From positions 4,650,001-4,714,000 of the forward strand of contig NZ_JACBZH010000001.1 of the NCBI RefSeq assembly GCF_013407855.1: a DNA stretch of 64,000 bases. The letters run 5' to 3'. The notes under the pieces were generated by a model, which was given only the letters and a program-made list of their open reading frames with translations, was not told the DNA's origin and did no database searches. Source of the DNA: Actinopolymorpha rutila (GTDB taxonomy: Bacteria; Actinomycetota; Actinomycetes; Propionibacteriales; Actinopolymorphaceae). Positions 16,700-25,560 of the stretch are shown here, piece by piece. The position numbers and the translations under genes were made by a program. The number at the start of each line of letters is the position of its first letter. Within the stretch, counting starts at the first letter, position 1.

Positions 16700-16774
16700 G
16701 TGCCAACGCCCACCGTGCCAACATCCGCCGTGCCAACGTCCGCCGTGCCAACGTCCGCCGTGCCAACGTCCTCG
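16700..16774 (+). repeat. Five 15-bp tandem repeats (VPTSA codons) at the MFS gene start
   Basis: Units begin at 16700, 16715, 16730, 16745 and 16760, consensus GTGCCAACGTCCGCC, the first and last slightly diverged. Each encodes Val-Pro-Thr-Ser-Ala, so copy changes keep the frame. Every unit begins with GTG, so each is a possible start codon. Confidence 0.9.
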
Positions 16775-18097
16775 AAGTCGCCCCGCCTCCACCGTGCCTG
16801 GCTCGTCGCGGGCGTCTCGATGCTCACCCTGGTCGCCGCCGCCGGATTCGGTGCCACACCGGGCGTCCTCGTCACTCCCCTGCAGGAGGAGTTCGGCTGG
16901 TCGCGCAGCACGATCTCGCTCGCGATCTCGGTCAACCTCCTCCTCTACGGCCTGACCGCGCCGTTCGCGGCCGCGCTGATGGAACGGTTCGGGATCCGAC
17001 GCGTCCTGGTCGCTGCGCTCGCGCTGATCGTGGTGGGCAGCGGCCTGACGGTCTTCATGACCGCCAGCTGGCAGCTGGTCCTGCTGTGGGGACTGCTCGT
17101 CGGCCTGGGCACCGGGGCGATGGCGCTGGGGTTCGTGGCCACGATCACCGGCCGGTGGTTCGTACGTCACCGCGGCCTGGTGACCGGTGTCCTCACCGCC
17201 GGCGGCGCGACCGGCCGGCTGGTGTTCCTGCCCGTACTCGCCACTCTCGCCGTCGGCTCGGGCTGGCGCAGCGCGTCCTGGACGGTGACGATCGCCGCCG
17301 TGGCGGTCATTCCGCTGGTCGTGCTCTTTCTGCGCAACCGGCCGAGCGACGTCGGTCTCGCGGCGTACGGCGCGACCGGCAACGAACCCGCCGAACCGGT
17401 CCAGCACCCGGCCGCCGGCCGGGCCCTGGCCACGCTGGCCGCCGCCGCCCGCACCCGGCCGTTCTGGCTGCTCGCGGCGGGCTTCGCCGTCTGCGGCATG
17501 TCGACCAACGGGCTGATCCAGATCCACCTGATCCCGGCCGCCCACGACCACGGCATGTCCGAGCCCCTCGCCGCCTCGCTGCTGGCCCTGGTGGGTGTGC
17601 TGGACGTGGTGGGGACGGTCGCCTCCGGCTGGCTCACCGACCGGGTTCCGGCGCCGCTGCTGCTCGGGTTGTACTACGCGCTGCGGGGCGGCTCCCTGCT
17701 GCTGCTTCCGTCCCTGCTCGCGGCCGAACCGCACCCGAGCCTACTGATCTTCATCGTGTTCTACGGGCTGGACTGGGTGGCGACCGTGCCGCCGACGATC
17801 GCCCTGTGCCGTACGCATTTCGGTACCGCGGGACCGATCGTGTTCGGCTGGGTCTTCGCCTGCCACCAGATCGGCGCGGCGATCGCCGCGACCGCTGCCG
17901 GCGTGATCCGCGACGACCTGGGCAGCTACACCCTCGCGTTCACCGGCGCCGGCCTGCTCTGCTTCCTGGCCGCCGCCGCGTCCATCCGGATTCCGAGCCG
18001 GCCGGCGGCCGACCACGACGAGGGCGAGCGCGCCGACCAGGCTGGTGAGGGAACAGACGACCATGACCGGCGTGTAGCTTCCGGAAGCGGTGCGTAG
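16700..18097 (+). CDS. MFS transporter
   Basis: 465 residues with twelve predicted helices. The N-terminal repeat gives a VPTSA-rich leader of about 25 residues before the first helix (RAWLVAGVSMLTLVAAAGFG). Major facilitator features include PLQEEFGWSRSTISLAISVNLL, the loop-2 motif MERFGIRRVLV and GRWFVRHRGLVTGVLTAGGATGRL. This resembles the monocarboxylate/oxalate-formate-like antiporter subgroup. The last ~45 residues are hydrophilic and come from antisense read-through of the converging MFS gene. Divergent from the GlxA-type regulator, which probably controls it. The true start among the GTG repeats is undecided. Confidence 0.85.
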   Translation: MPTPTVPTSAVPTSAVPTSAVPTSSKSPRLHRAWLVAGVSMLTLVAAAGFGATPGVLVTPLQEEFGWSRSTISLAISVNLLLYGLTAPFAAALMERFGIRRVLVAALALIVVGSGLTVFMTASWQLVLLWGLLVGLGTGAMALGFVATITGRWFVRHRGLVTGVLTAGGATGRLVFLPVLATLAVGSGWRSASWTVTIAAVAVIPLVVLFLRNRPSDVGLAAYGATGNEPAEPVQHPAAGRALATLAAAARTRPFWLLAAGFAVCGMSTNGLIQIHLIPAAHDHGMSEPLAASLLALVGVLDVVGTVASGWLTDRVPAPLLLGLYYALRGGSLLLLPSLLAAEPHPSLLIFIVFYGLDWVATVPPTIALCRTHFGTAGPIVFGWVFACHQIGAAIAATAAGVIRDDLGSYTLAFTGAGLLCFLAAAASIRIPSRPAADHDEGERADQAGEGTDDHDRRVASGSGA

Positions 18098-19243
18098 CCA
18101 GGCCGCGCCCAGCGGGGCGAGTGCCTTGGTGACCATGAGGATCGCGGCCATCAGCCCGGCCATGGTGGCGTAGTCGGCGACGCCGTAGCGCTCGGCCACC
18201 ATCGCCGGCCGGGCGATCGTGCTCACCCCGAAGCCGATCCCCACCGCGAGCACGCAGGCCACCGCGCCGACGACGCCGTGGCCGGCCCACGGCAGCAGGG
18301 CCAGCCCGGCGGCCTGCACCACGAAGATCAGCGCGACCACGGCATCGACCCGGAACCTCCGCTGCGCCGCCGTGGTCACCACCCGGCCCGCGACGGACAG
18401 GACGCCGAGCAGCCCGGCGATGCCGGCCGCCACCGTCGGCGGGTTGCCGAGTTCGCGCAGGTACGCCACGAGGTGGACGCCGACCACGAAGACGCCCACG
18501 CCCTGGGTGACGAACGCCGTACTGATCAGCCAGTAGTCCGGGTCGCGCAGCGCCATCCGGATGACACCGCCGCGGCGGCGTGGCGCCCGCGCCGGTGTCC
18601 GCGCCGTCGGCGTCCGCGCCGGTGTGCGCCCCGCCGACCGGTGGAGGGCACGCGGCGAACGTACGACGGCGTGCAGCGGCACCGTGAGCACGCCGTACAC
18701 CAGCGCGAGTACGACCAGCGCCTGCCGCCAGCCGTACCACTCGACCAGCAGGCCGGACAGCGGGATGAAGATGGTCGAGGCGAACCCGCCGACGATGGTG
18801 ATGGCGAGCATCGCCGTACCCCGCCGACGGTCCTGGAACCACGTGACCACCACCGCGAAGGCCGCCTCGTACAACACGCCCGCCGTCGCCAGGCCGAGCC
18901 CGACCGACACCGCGTACAACTGCACGACGTTGTCCACCCGCGACCAGGCCAGCACCAGGGCGGTGGCGGCGAGCGAGCACCCCACCATCAGAGCCCGGCC
19001 GCCGTGCCGGTCCAGCCAGCGCCCGGCCGGGACCGCGGCCACGGCGGCGGCCAGCAGGCAGAGGGTCTGGGCGGCCGTGATCGCCGTACGGCTCGCGCCC
19101 AGGTCGTGCTGCATGGGGACGAGGAAGACCGCGAAGGCGTACGACAGAACGCCGTACCCAGCGGTGGTCGTCACGGCGAGGGCGGCGACCAGCCACCACC
19201 GATATGAGCCTGTTGGTCCCATCCTCCATCCATATCGGGCCAC
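17741..19243 (-). CDS. MFS transporter, convergent and overlapping
   Basis: 500 residues if the frame is followed to its stop; homology-like sequence ends near residue 415 (LVVVGRRPARNP). Twelve helices; landmarks are FLVPMQHDLGASRTAITAAQT, GRWLDRHGGRALMVG and VVTWFQDRRRGTAMLAITIVGG. It belongs to the same broad subgroup as the plus-strand MFS protein, so the two may be diverged paralogues. The last ~85 residues (Gly/Arg/Asp-rich) are the antisense of the other gene's final helices. Start GTG 19243 with GAGGAC, or ATG 19222. A Arg/Thr/Pro/Ala-rich loop lies between helices 6 and 7. Confidence 0.83.
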   Translation of the reverse strand: MARYGWRMGPTGSYRWWLVAALAVTTTAGYGVLSYAFAVFLVPMQHDLGASRTAITAAQTLCLLAAAVAAVPAGRWLDRHGGRALMVGCSLAATALVLAWSRVDNVVQLYAVSVGLGLATAGVLYEAAFAVVVTWFQDRRRGTAMLAITIVGGFASTIFIPLSGLLVEWYGWRQALVVLALVYGVLTVPLHAVVRSPRALHRSAGRTPARTPTARTPARAPRRRGGVIRMALRDPDYWLISTAFVTQGVGVFVVGVHLVAYLRELGNPPTVAAGIAGLLGVLSVAGRVVTTAAQRRFRVDAVVALIFVVQAAGLALLPWAGHGVVGAVACVLAVGIGFGVSTIARPAMVAERYGVADYATMAGLMAAILMVTKALAPLGAAWLRTASGSYTPVMVVCSLTSLVGALALVVVGRRPARNPDGRGGGQEAEQAGAGEREGVAAQVVADHAGSGRGDRRADLVAGEDPAEHDRSRGTEMRTAQGDRRRHGRHPVQPVEHDEDQ

Positions 19244-19371
19244 GTCCTCGTCCGTCGCGCCGGGCTCGCCCCACGCATCGCGTCGGCAGGGCCGGTCGCG
19301 AGCCGGCCCGGGCGTATCGCACCCTGGACCCGGGTGTGCCCGCTCGGGGCGAAGGGGGCACCATCTTTGCC

Positions 19372-20592
19372 ATGGCCCCGACCGGAGACGACAAGATCAA
19401 CGTCCTGCTGCTGGAGAACATCCACCCCGACGCCACCGAGCTGCTCTCCACGGCCGGCTTCCACGTGGAGACCCACGACGGTGCACTCGGCGAGGACGAG
19501 CTGGCCGCACGGGTCGGCGGCGTACACCTGCTCGGCATCCGATCGACCACCCAGCTCACCGAGAAGGTGCTCGACCAGGCCGACTCCCTGCTCGCGGTGG
19601 GCGCGTTCTGTATCGGCACCAACCAGATCGACCTGCCGGCGGCGACCCGGCGCGGGGTGGCGGTGTTCAACGCGCCGTTCTCCAACACCCGCAGCGTGGT
19701 CGAGCTCGCCATCGCCGAGATCATCGCCCTCACCCGGCGGCTCACCGACAAGAGCCGGGACATGCACGCCGGGATCTGGGACAAGTCGGCCGTCGGCAGC
19801 CACGAGGTGCGCGGGCGCCGGCTCGGCATCGTGGGGTACGGCAACATCGGCAGCCAGCTGTCGGTGCTGGCCGAGACCCTCGGCATGTCGGTGTACTTCT
19901 ACGACATCAACGACAAGCTGGCCCTCGGCAACGCGGTCCGCTGCTCCTCGATCGAGGAGCTGCTGGAGTCGGTCGACATCGTGACGCTGCACGTCGACGG
20001 GCGTCCCGGCAACAGCGGGATGTTCGGCGAGGCGGAGTTCGCCCGGATGCGTCCCGGCTCGATCTTCCTCAACCTCTCCCGCGGCTTCCTCGTCGACCAC
20101 GAGGCGCTGCGCCGGCACATCGAGTCCGGCCACCTCGCCGGCGCGGCCGTGGACGTGTTCCCGCGGGAGCCGAAGCGCCGCGGTGAGTCGTTCGAGTCGG
20201 AGCTGCGCGGGCTGTCCAACGTCATCCTCACCCCGCACGTCGGCGGGTCCACCGAGGAGGCGCAGCAGGACATCGGGCGGTTCGTGGCGTCCAAGCTGCG
20301 CCACTACACCGACGACGGCAACACGTCCCTGAGCGTGAACCTCCCCGAGCTCGCCCTGCCCGAACGGGTCGGCGCCCACCGGCTCGCGCACGTGCACGTG
20401 AACACGCCGGGAGTTCTCGCCACCATCAACGGCGTCCTCGCCGAGCACGGCGTCAACATCGAGGGGCAGTTCCTCGGTACGCGCGGCGAGGTCGGCTACG
20501 TCATCACCGACATCGGCGCACCGGCTGCGGACAAGGTGGCCCAGGTGCTGCGGGAGATGCCGGAGACGATCCGCCTCCGCCAGCTCTCCTGA
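19372..20592 (+). CDS. serA: D-3-phosphoglycerate dehydrogenase
   Basis: 406 residues, the short E. coli-type form (about 410). The NAD-binding GxGxxG is GYGNIG (residues 155-160), with LSRG and the catalytic TPHVGGST later; a C-terminal ACT domain (RLAHVHVNTPGVLATINGVLAEHGVNIEGQ region) probably gives serine feedback. It performs the first step of serine synthesis from 3-phosphoglycerate. ATG 19372 is chosen since the frame upstream is not conserved-looking; GAAGGGGG lies about 15 bases upstream. A strong hairpin follows the stop. It is divergent from the minus-strand MFS gene but unrelated in role. Confidence 0.92.
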   Translation: MAPTGDDKINVLLLENIHPDATELLSTAGFHVETHDGALGEDELAARVGGVHLLGIRSTTQLTEKVLDQADSLLAVGAFCIGTNQIDLPAATRRGVAVFNAPFSNTRSVVELAIAEIIALTRRLTDKSRDMHAGIWDKSAVGSHEVRGRRLGIVGYGNIGSQLSVLAETLGMSVYFYDINDKLALGNAVRCSSIEELLESVDIVTLHVDGRPGNSGMFGEAEFARMRPGSIFLNLSRGFLVDHEALRRHIESGHLAGAAVDVFPREPKRRGESFESELRGLSNVILTPHVGGSTEEAQQDIGRFVASKLRHYTDDGNTSLSVNLPELALPERVGAHRLAHVHVNTPGVLATINGVLAEHGVNIEGQFLGTRGEVGYVITDIGAPAADKVAQVLREMPETIRLRQLS

Positions 20593-20606
20593 GGGCCTGT
20601 CTCGCT

Positions 20607-20642
20607 GACCGGTCCTCCGGCTCTCGTGCTGGAGGACCGGTC
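20607..20642. terminator. Bidirectional hairpin terminator
   Basis: Arms GACCGGTCCTCC (20607-20618) and GGAGGACCGGTC (20631-20642), 12-base loop. It sits between the serA stop and the converging GH31 gene, so it can serve both directions. Confidence 0.85.
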
Positions 20643-20647
20643 GGCGA

Positions 20648-23137
20648 TCATCGCCGGTCGGGTGCCACCCGCCAGTCCACGTCGTACGGCAGCGAACCGC
20701 CCGGCCCGGAGTAGCGCACCTCGAGCCTGCCGTCGTCGTCGCGGCCGATCGTGAAGCGCTCCTCCACCGGCTCGTCGAACCCGTCGCCGGCGTCGGTGAC
20801 CAGCATCCCGCCCGGGCCGAGCCCTTCGCCCGCATCCGTCGCGCCAGGCCGGCCGACGTCGTCCGGGCCGGGCGGGTAGACCTCCAGCACGATCGAGCCC
20901 GCCCGCTCCACCGGAAGCACCGTCCCCGCCCGGACGAGCACCGGCGTCGAGTCCAGCGGCGCCGGCACGGTCACGTGCCCGGGTCCGTCGTGGGCGGCGC
21001 CGGTGCGCCGGTCGTACCACCGCCCGGCGGGCAGCCGAACGGTCCGCTCGCGAACGCCCTCGGCCAGCACCGGTGCCACCAGCAGGGCGTCGCCCAGCAG
21101 GAACTGGTCGTCCTCCCAGCGCAGCGCGGCGTCGGCCGGATCGGCCCAGAACATCGGCCGGGCGTAGGGCGTGCCGGTGCGGTGCGCGGCCCAGGCCAGG
21201 GTGTACCAGTACGGCAGCAGGGCGTACCGCTCGGCCAGCGCCGGCCGCACCTGCCCGAGGACCTCCGGCCCGAACGCCCACGGCTCCCGGTGCGGCAGGG
21301 ACGCGGCGCAGTGCACCCGGAAGAACGGGAGATACGAGGCGAGCTGGAACCAGCGGACGTACAGCTCCGCCGACGGGTGCGCGTCGAAGCCGCCGATGTC
21401 GGGGCCGGAGTACGGCATTCCCGAACAGCCCAGCCCGAGAGTGAAGCTGAGACTGATCCGCAGGCCCTCCCACGCGGTGCCGATGTCGCCGGACCAGGTG
21501 CCGGCGTAACGCTGCAGGCCCGCGAACCCCGACCGCGACAGGAGGTAAGGGCGCCGGCCCGACCGCAGCCGCCGGACGCCGTCGAATCCCGCGTGGTTGA
21601 GCAGCAGGGCATAGACGTTGTGCGCCTCGCGGTGGTCGCCGCCGCGGCCGTCGAGGTCGTGCCGGGTGGTCAGCGGAAGCGTCCCGTCGCCCCACGCGGC
21701 GAACGACGACGGCTCGTTCATGTCGTGCCAGAAGCCGGCGACGCCGGCGCTGACGTAGGTCTGGTAGAGCCGGCTCCACCACTCGCGGGTCCTCGAGGCG
21801 GTGAAGTCGGGAAAGACCGTGGTGCCCGGCCACACCACTCCGGTCGCCAGTCCGCCGTGTTCGTCCCGGCAGAACGCGTCGGCCGCGAGCCCGCCGGCGA
21901 ACACGGGGTCGCGCCGGTCGGTGACGACGCCGGGGTCGGCGATGGCCACCAGGTGGATGCCGCGCTCGGCCAGGTCAGCGGTGAGGGTGGCGAGGTCGGG
22001 GTAACGCTGCGGATCGACGTTGAACGGGCGGTTGTCGACCAGATGGTCGATGTCCAGCCAGATCACCGACAGCGGCAGGTCGCGCTCGGCGAACTGGCCG
22101 ACGATCCGGCGGACCGCGGACTCGCTGCCGTACCCCCAGCGGCTCTGGTGGTAGCCGAGCGCCCAGCGCGGCGGCAACGCCGGGCGCCCGGTGAGCGCGG
22201 TGTAGGCGTCGAGCGCCCGCGCCGGGGTGCCCGGGAAGACGTAGTAGCGCAGCGGGCCGTCGGCCAGGCGGGTGACGACCTGCTCGCCGACCTCGACGGT
22301 GCCGTCGAAGCTGGTGTCGTGGAACGCGAGGTGCGTGCCGGCGTCGGCGACCACGAGGTAGACCGGGATCGACAACGACAACGGGTCGTCGCCCAGGGTG
22401 TAGGTGCCGCCGGGGTCGGAGTTCCACAGCCGGTAGGTGCCACCACGCCGGTCGAGCGGTGCGCTGCGGCCGCCGAGCCCGAGCACCGCGGCGTCGCTGT
22501 CCAGCGTGCTGCGGTGGGTCCAGGCCGCGCCGTCCCAGCGGGGCGGCAGGTCCTGGCGCAGCGGCGGAGCGTGCCCGTCGCCGCCGGACCGGAACGTCAG
22601 GCCGCCGAAGGGATGGACGGTGACGCTCAGCTCGCCGGTGCCGACCGTCCAGTCGTCACCGGCCCGGGCGAGCGTGGTGCCGTCGGCCGGAGTGGGAGCC
22701 TGCTCGGACTCGAAGTCGGCCAGCGCGTAGGACGGCGTGGGCCCGGCACCGTCCCAGCCGACGAAGACGCCACCGGCGGCGAGGAACCGCACCTCCAGGC
22801 TGAGGCCGGTCGAGGAGTCACCGGTCGAGGACCCGCCGGTCGGCGCGAACGTGAACCGCGCTCCCCCGGCGACCGGCTCCGCGGCGGTCAGCCGGCCCGG
22901 CACGCGTGGCGGAGTGCGCGACGGATGCTCCAGCCGCCGGTCGAGCCAGGTGCGCCGGGCGGCGTAGCGCACCGCCCGCAGGCTGTTCTGCCAGCCGATC
23001 AGCTGGAACGCGCCGGCGAGGGCCTTCGTGCGGTCGATGACGTTCTCGCGCGAGCGCGGGCGCAGGTGCCGCAACCAGCCGCCGAACATCGGCGGGGTGA
23101 CCGGATCGTTCCCGGGCAGGGACCTGCTCAGCCGCAT
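20648..23137 (-). CDS. Glycoside hydrolase family 31 (alpha-glucosidase/alpha-xylosidase type)
   Basis: 829 residues. Start ATG 23137 has GGAGAGGAC directly upstream. The catalytic nucleophile lies in GFWHDMNEPSSF (Asp near 472) and the acid/base in GTWSGDIGTAWEGL (Asp near 551); substrate-site segments include VIWLDIDHLVDNRPFNVDP and LPPRWALGYHQSRWGYGS. The N-terminal beta domain (to about 300) and a C-terminal beta-sandwich flank the barrel. No signal peptide is seen, so it probably acts in the cytoplasm on alpha-glucosides. It starts 32 bp after an acyl-CoA dehydrogenase-like gene, probably in one operon, although the functional link is unclear. Confidence 0.9.
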   Translation of the reverse strand: MRLSRSLPGNDPVTPPMFGGWLRHLRPRSRENVIDRTKALAGAFQLIGWQNSLRAVRYAARRTWLDRRLEHPSRTPPRVPGRLTAAEPVAGGARFTFAPTGGSSTGDSSTGLSLEVRFLAAGGVFVGWDGAGPTPSYALADFESEQAPTPADGTTLARAGDDWTVGTGELSVTVHPFGGLTFRSGGDGHAPPLRQDLPPRWDGAAWTHRSTLDSDAAVLGLGGRSAPLDRRGGTYRLWNSDPGGTYTLGDDPLSLSIPVYLVVADAGTHLAFHDTSFDGTVEVGEQVVTRLADGPLRYYVFPGTPARALDAYTALTGRPALPPRWALGYHQSRWGYGSESAVRRIVGQFAERDLPLSVIWLDIDHLVDNRPFNVDPQRYPDLATLTADLAERGIHLVAIADPGVVTDRRDPVFAGGLAADAFCRDEHGGLATGVVWPGTTVFPDFTASRTREWWSRLYQTYVSAGVAGFWHDMNEPSSFAAWGDGTLPLTTRHDLDGRGGDHREAHNVYALLLNHAGFDGVRRLRSGRRPYLLSRSGFAGLQRYAGTWSGDIGTAWEGLRISLSFTLGLGCSGMPYSGPDIGGFDAHPSAELYVRWFQLASYLPFFRVHCAASLPHREPWAFGPEVLGQVRPALAERYALLPYWYTLAWAAHRTGTPYARPMFWADPADAALRWEDDQFLLGDALLVAPVLAEGVRERTVRLPAGRWYDRRTGAAHDGPGHVTVPAPLDSTPVLVRAGTVLPVERAGSIVLEVYPPGPDDVGRPGATDAGEGLGPGGMLVTDAGDGFDEPVEERFTIGRDDDGRLEVRYSGPGGSLPYDVDWRVAPDRR

Positions 23138-23169
23138 GTCCTCTCCGTTCTCGCGGGTGGACGGCCACC

Positions 23170-24351
23170 CTAGAGTGATCCACCGACATCGGCGGCGCCA
23201 GTGGATGCCGTGCCCGGATCGCCGGCCCGGAGGTCGGCCAGGACATCGCTTCCGTCGTCGGTTCGGCCGTCGCTTCGGTCCTCGGCCCAGTGCCGGAGCT
23301 GTTCCTCCCTCGCCGGTCGGGTCTGCGCCTGCACCAGCAGGAACGCCGCCTCCCGGGCCAGCCGCTGGGCCGGGTCGGTCAGCGTCATCGACCTGCCGCC
23401 GCCGGCGACGACCAGCGCCGTGGTCGCGTCCACCAGCAACGTGCCGACCCGCGCCCTGGTGGCCAGCCGGACGTCGTGCTGGTCGTCGGGGGGTACGTCG
23501 TCGAAGAGCCGGTCGGTGTGTTCGCGCAGCCGTTCCAGTCGTTCGGCGAACCGGTCGGCGGCCTGCCCGGCCGGGGTGAGACCGGTCTGCTCGGCGACCT
23601 CGTGCAGCCGGCGGACGGCGGTCGCGACCAGCCCGAACGCGGCCGGGTTGGGCATCACGGTGTTGCGCCGGTCGGTGTGCAGCCAGCGGTCGACCGGGAC
23701 CCGCGCCACGATGTGGGAGTCGGGTACGAAGAGCCCGTCGAACCGCAGTCGCACCGTACGCGTCGCGGTCATCGCCGCCAGCCGCAGCGGCTCGGAGGCG
23801 ACCAGCCCGTCCCGCGGCCGTGCGGGCACGATGCCGAACACCACCTCGCGGTCCGCGGTCGCGCCGCCGAGGGAGAAGACGTCGTTCAGCTCCCAGCCGG
23901 TGTACCACGGCGCGACACCGCCGAACCGCCAGCCGCCGGCGACGCGTTCGGCCTCCACCGGCCGGTCCGGCCAGCGGCGCAGGTGTGCGAACGCCGTGCC
24001 CGCCACGAGTTCGCCGCGGGCCAGCCGGGGCAGCAGCTCGGCCCGGGCCGGCGCGTCGCTGTCGGCGAGCAGCCGGACGGGGCCGTGGTGCTGGGCGCCG
24101 ACGAACCAGGTCGCCGCGTCGGCGCCGGCCAGCACCTCCTGGATCCGGCGCTGCAGCCGTGGTGGAGCCGCGCTTCCGCCGTCGGCGACCGGTGCGGCCA
24201 GGCCGAGCAGGCCCGCCCGCCCCAGCGCGTCCAGGTGCGAGCGCGGCACCGTGGTGGTGTCCACGTCGGCGGCGTTCGGGGCGAGCAGGTCGGCGGCGAG
24301 TTGGTGGGCGGCCCGCAGCAGGGGCGAGCCTGTCGTGGCGTCGGCGGTCAC
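23170..24351 (-). CDS. Acyl-CoA dehydrogenase-superfamily protein
   Basis: 393 residues from GTG 24351. The helical N-terminus, a beta-domain with LVAGTAFAHLRRW and WRFGGVAPWYTGWELND, and a C-terminal four-helix region fit the acyl-CoA dehydrogenase/flavin monooxygenase fold. It lacks the canonical EGTxxI/ARE block and catalytic glutamate segment of true dehydrogenases; it is nearer to the DszC/hydroxylase-like group that uses reduced flavin. The substrate is unknown. It lies between a membrane protein gene (31 bp upstream) and the GH31 gene (32 bp downstream) on the same strand. Confidence 0.7.
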   Translation of the reverse strand: MTADATTGSPLLRAAHQLAADLLAPNAADVDTTTVPRSHLDALGRAGLLGLAAPVADGGSAAPPRLQRRIQEVLAGADAATWFVGAQHHGPVRLLADSDAPARAELLPRLARGELVAGTAFAHLRRWPDRPVEAERVAGGWRFGGVAPWYTGWELNDVFSLGGATADREVVFGIVPARPRDGLVASEPLRLAAMTATRTVRLRFDGLFVPDSHIVARVPVDRWLHTDRRNTVMPNPAAFGLVATAVRRLHEVAEQTGLTPAGQAADRFAERLERLREHTDRLFDDVPPDDQHDVRLATRARVGTLLVDATTALVVAGGGRSMTLTDPAQRLAREAAFLLVQAQTRPAREEQLRHWAEDRSDGRTDDGSDVLADLRAGDPGTASTGAADVGGSL

Positions 24352-24382
24352 GCCGCGATCCTGCCATCAACTGCCGGTCCGG

Positions 24383-25363
24383 TCAGCCGATGACCCGTCC
24401 GCGCCGCCGATGTCCGGGCAACCACCGGCAGGCGGGCTCGGATTCGGCCGGCGCACCACGAACGGCCCGCCACCAGGTCGCCGCCCCTGCGTCCCGGTCG
24501 GCGAGTTCGCCGGGGTCGACGGCCCGCATCCCGGCCACCAGGCGCGCCGCCTCCTCCTCACCGACCTCGCCGTGGTCGAACTCCAGGCGTACCCACTGGC
24601 TGCCCACCCGGGTGAGGTAGCGAGGCGAGGAGCGCCCGCCGAGCCGCCGCAGCGCGGGCCGGACCGCTCCGGCGAGGACGAGTTGCCGCTCCGACTGGGC
24701 GGGTACGAGGTCGCGCTCGGGCGCGTGGTCGAGCGGCGTCAACTCGACCGACAGGGAGTTGTCCGCGGCCGAGTTGTCGTACCCCACGCTGATCGACCGG
24801 CCGTCGGGTGCCACGTAGACGTAGTCCAGCCGCCAGGACGGGTCGTCCACCAGCAGCGGGCGCAGCCCGGTGGCGCGGATCTCCTGCCGCTTCACCGCCA
24901 CGTCCAGGCGCTCGGCGAGCACGTGCTCGACCACCGCCACCACGCCCAGCCCTGCCAGCACCATCAGACCGGCGACGCGGGTCGGCCACGGACGTCCCGG
25001 AGCACCCGCCCAGCCGGCCCAGCCGCCGACGAGGGCGGCGAGGACGGCCAGCGCGAAGGTCGGCGTCAGGCCGAGCGCATCGGCGAGGAGGAAGAACGTA
25101 CGGGCCAGAGCGACGTGCACGACCAGCACGGCCGTGCCCGCCACGAGCGGGGCGAGCACGGGGCGGTCCGTCCGCAGCGCCCAGAGCACGAGGGTGGCGG
25201 CGGTGCCACAGGCGACGGGCACCGCGACGACGTGCAGCCACTCCTGGTTGTTTCCGGGCGACCACCTGCCGGTGCGGACGGCGTCCGCCAGCGCCGTCCG
25301 AAGGGACGGCACGCAGAGGACGGCGCCGCCGCACATCATCGCCGCCAGGACCACATCCCGCAT
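24383..25363 (-). CDS. Membrane protein of unknown function
   Basis: 326 residues from ATG 25363 with GGAGGACGCCG upstream. The first half has about five hydrophobic helices (starting VVLAAMMCGGAVLCV); the second half, from about residue 165, is a soluble domain with LDYVYVAPDGRSISVGYDN and VRLEFDHGEVGEEEAARLVAGM. No known domain is recognised. The soluble part should lie on one side of the membrane as a sensor or binding domain (inference). It is the first gene of a probable three-gene unit with the acyl-CoA dehydrogenase-like and GH31 genes. Confidence 0.6.
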   Translation of the reverse strand: MRDVVLAAMMCGGAVLCVPSLRTALADAVRTGRWSPGNNQEWLHVVAVPVACGTAATLVLWALRTDRPVLAPLVAGTAVLVVHVALARTFFLLADALGLTPTFALAVLAALVGGWAGWAGAPGRPWPTRVAGLMVLAGLGVVAVVEHVLAERLDVAVKRQEIRATGLRPLLVDDPSWRLDYVYVAPDGRSISVGYDNSAADNSLSVELTPLDHAPERDLVPAQSERQLVLAGAVRPALRRLGGRSSPRYLTRVGSQWVRLEFDHGEVGEEEAARLVAGMRAVDPGELADRDAGAATWWRAVRGAPAESEPACRWLPGHRRRGRVIG

Positions 25364-25560
25364 CGGCGTCCTCCGTCTTCGTCGGAAGCCTTGTAGGAAC
25401 CACCCTGCACCCGCGCCGGGCCGGGCCGCCTGAGTACGTGGGCCCAAACCGGCCGCGTCGGCGTACTCATCAGGTGTGCGGTTTGCGGATTCCCACCCCA
25501 CCCATAGGTTGGAACTCGAGGCCTGAACGACCGGGCGACGACCAGGAAGGGGTGTTCCGG

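Noticed and set aside
20648..24370. 1240-codon open frame covering GH31 and the reverse of its upstream neighbour
   Set aside because: The first 411 codons are antisense-like and Arg/Ala/Gly-rich; the real GH31 start is ATG 23137 with GGAGAGGAC.
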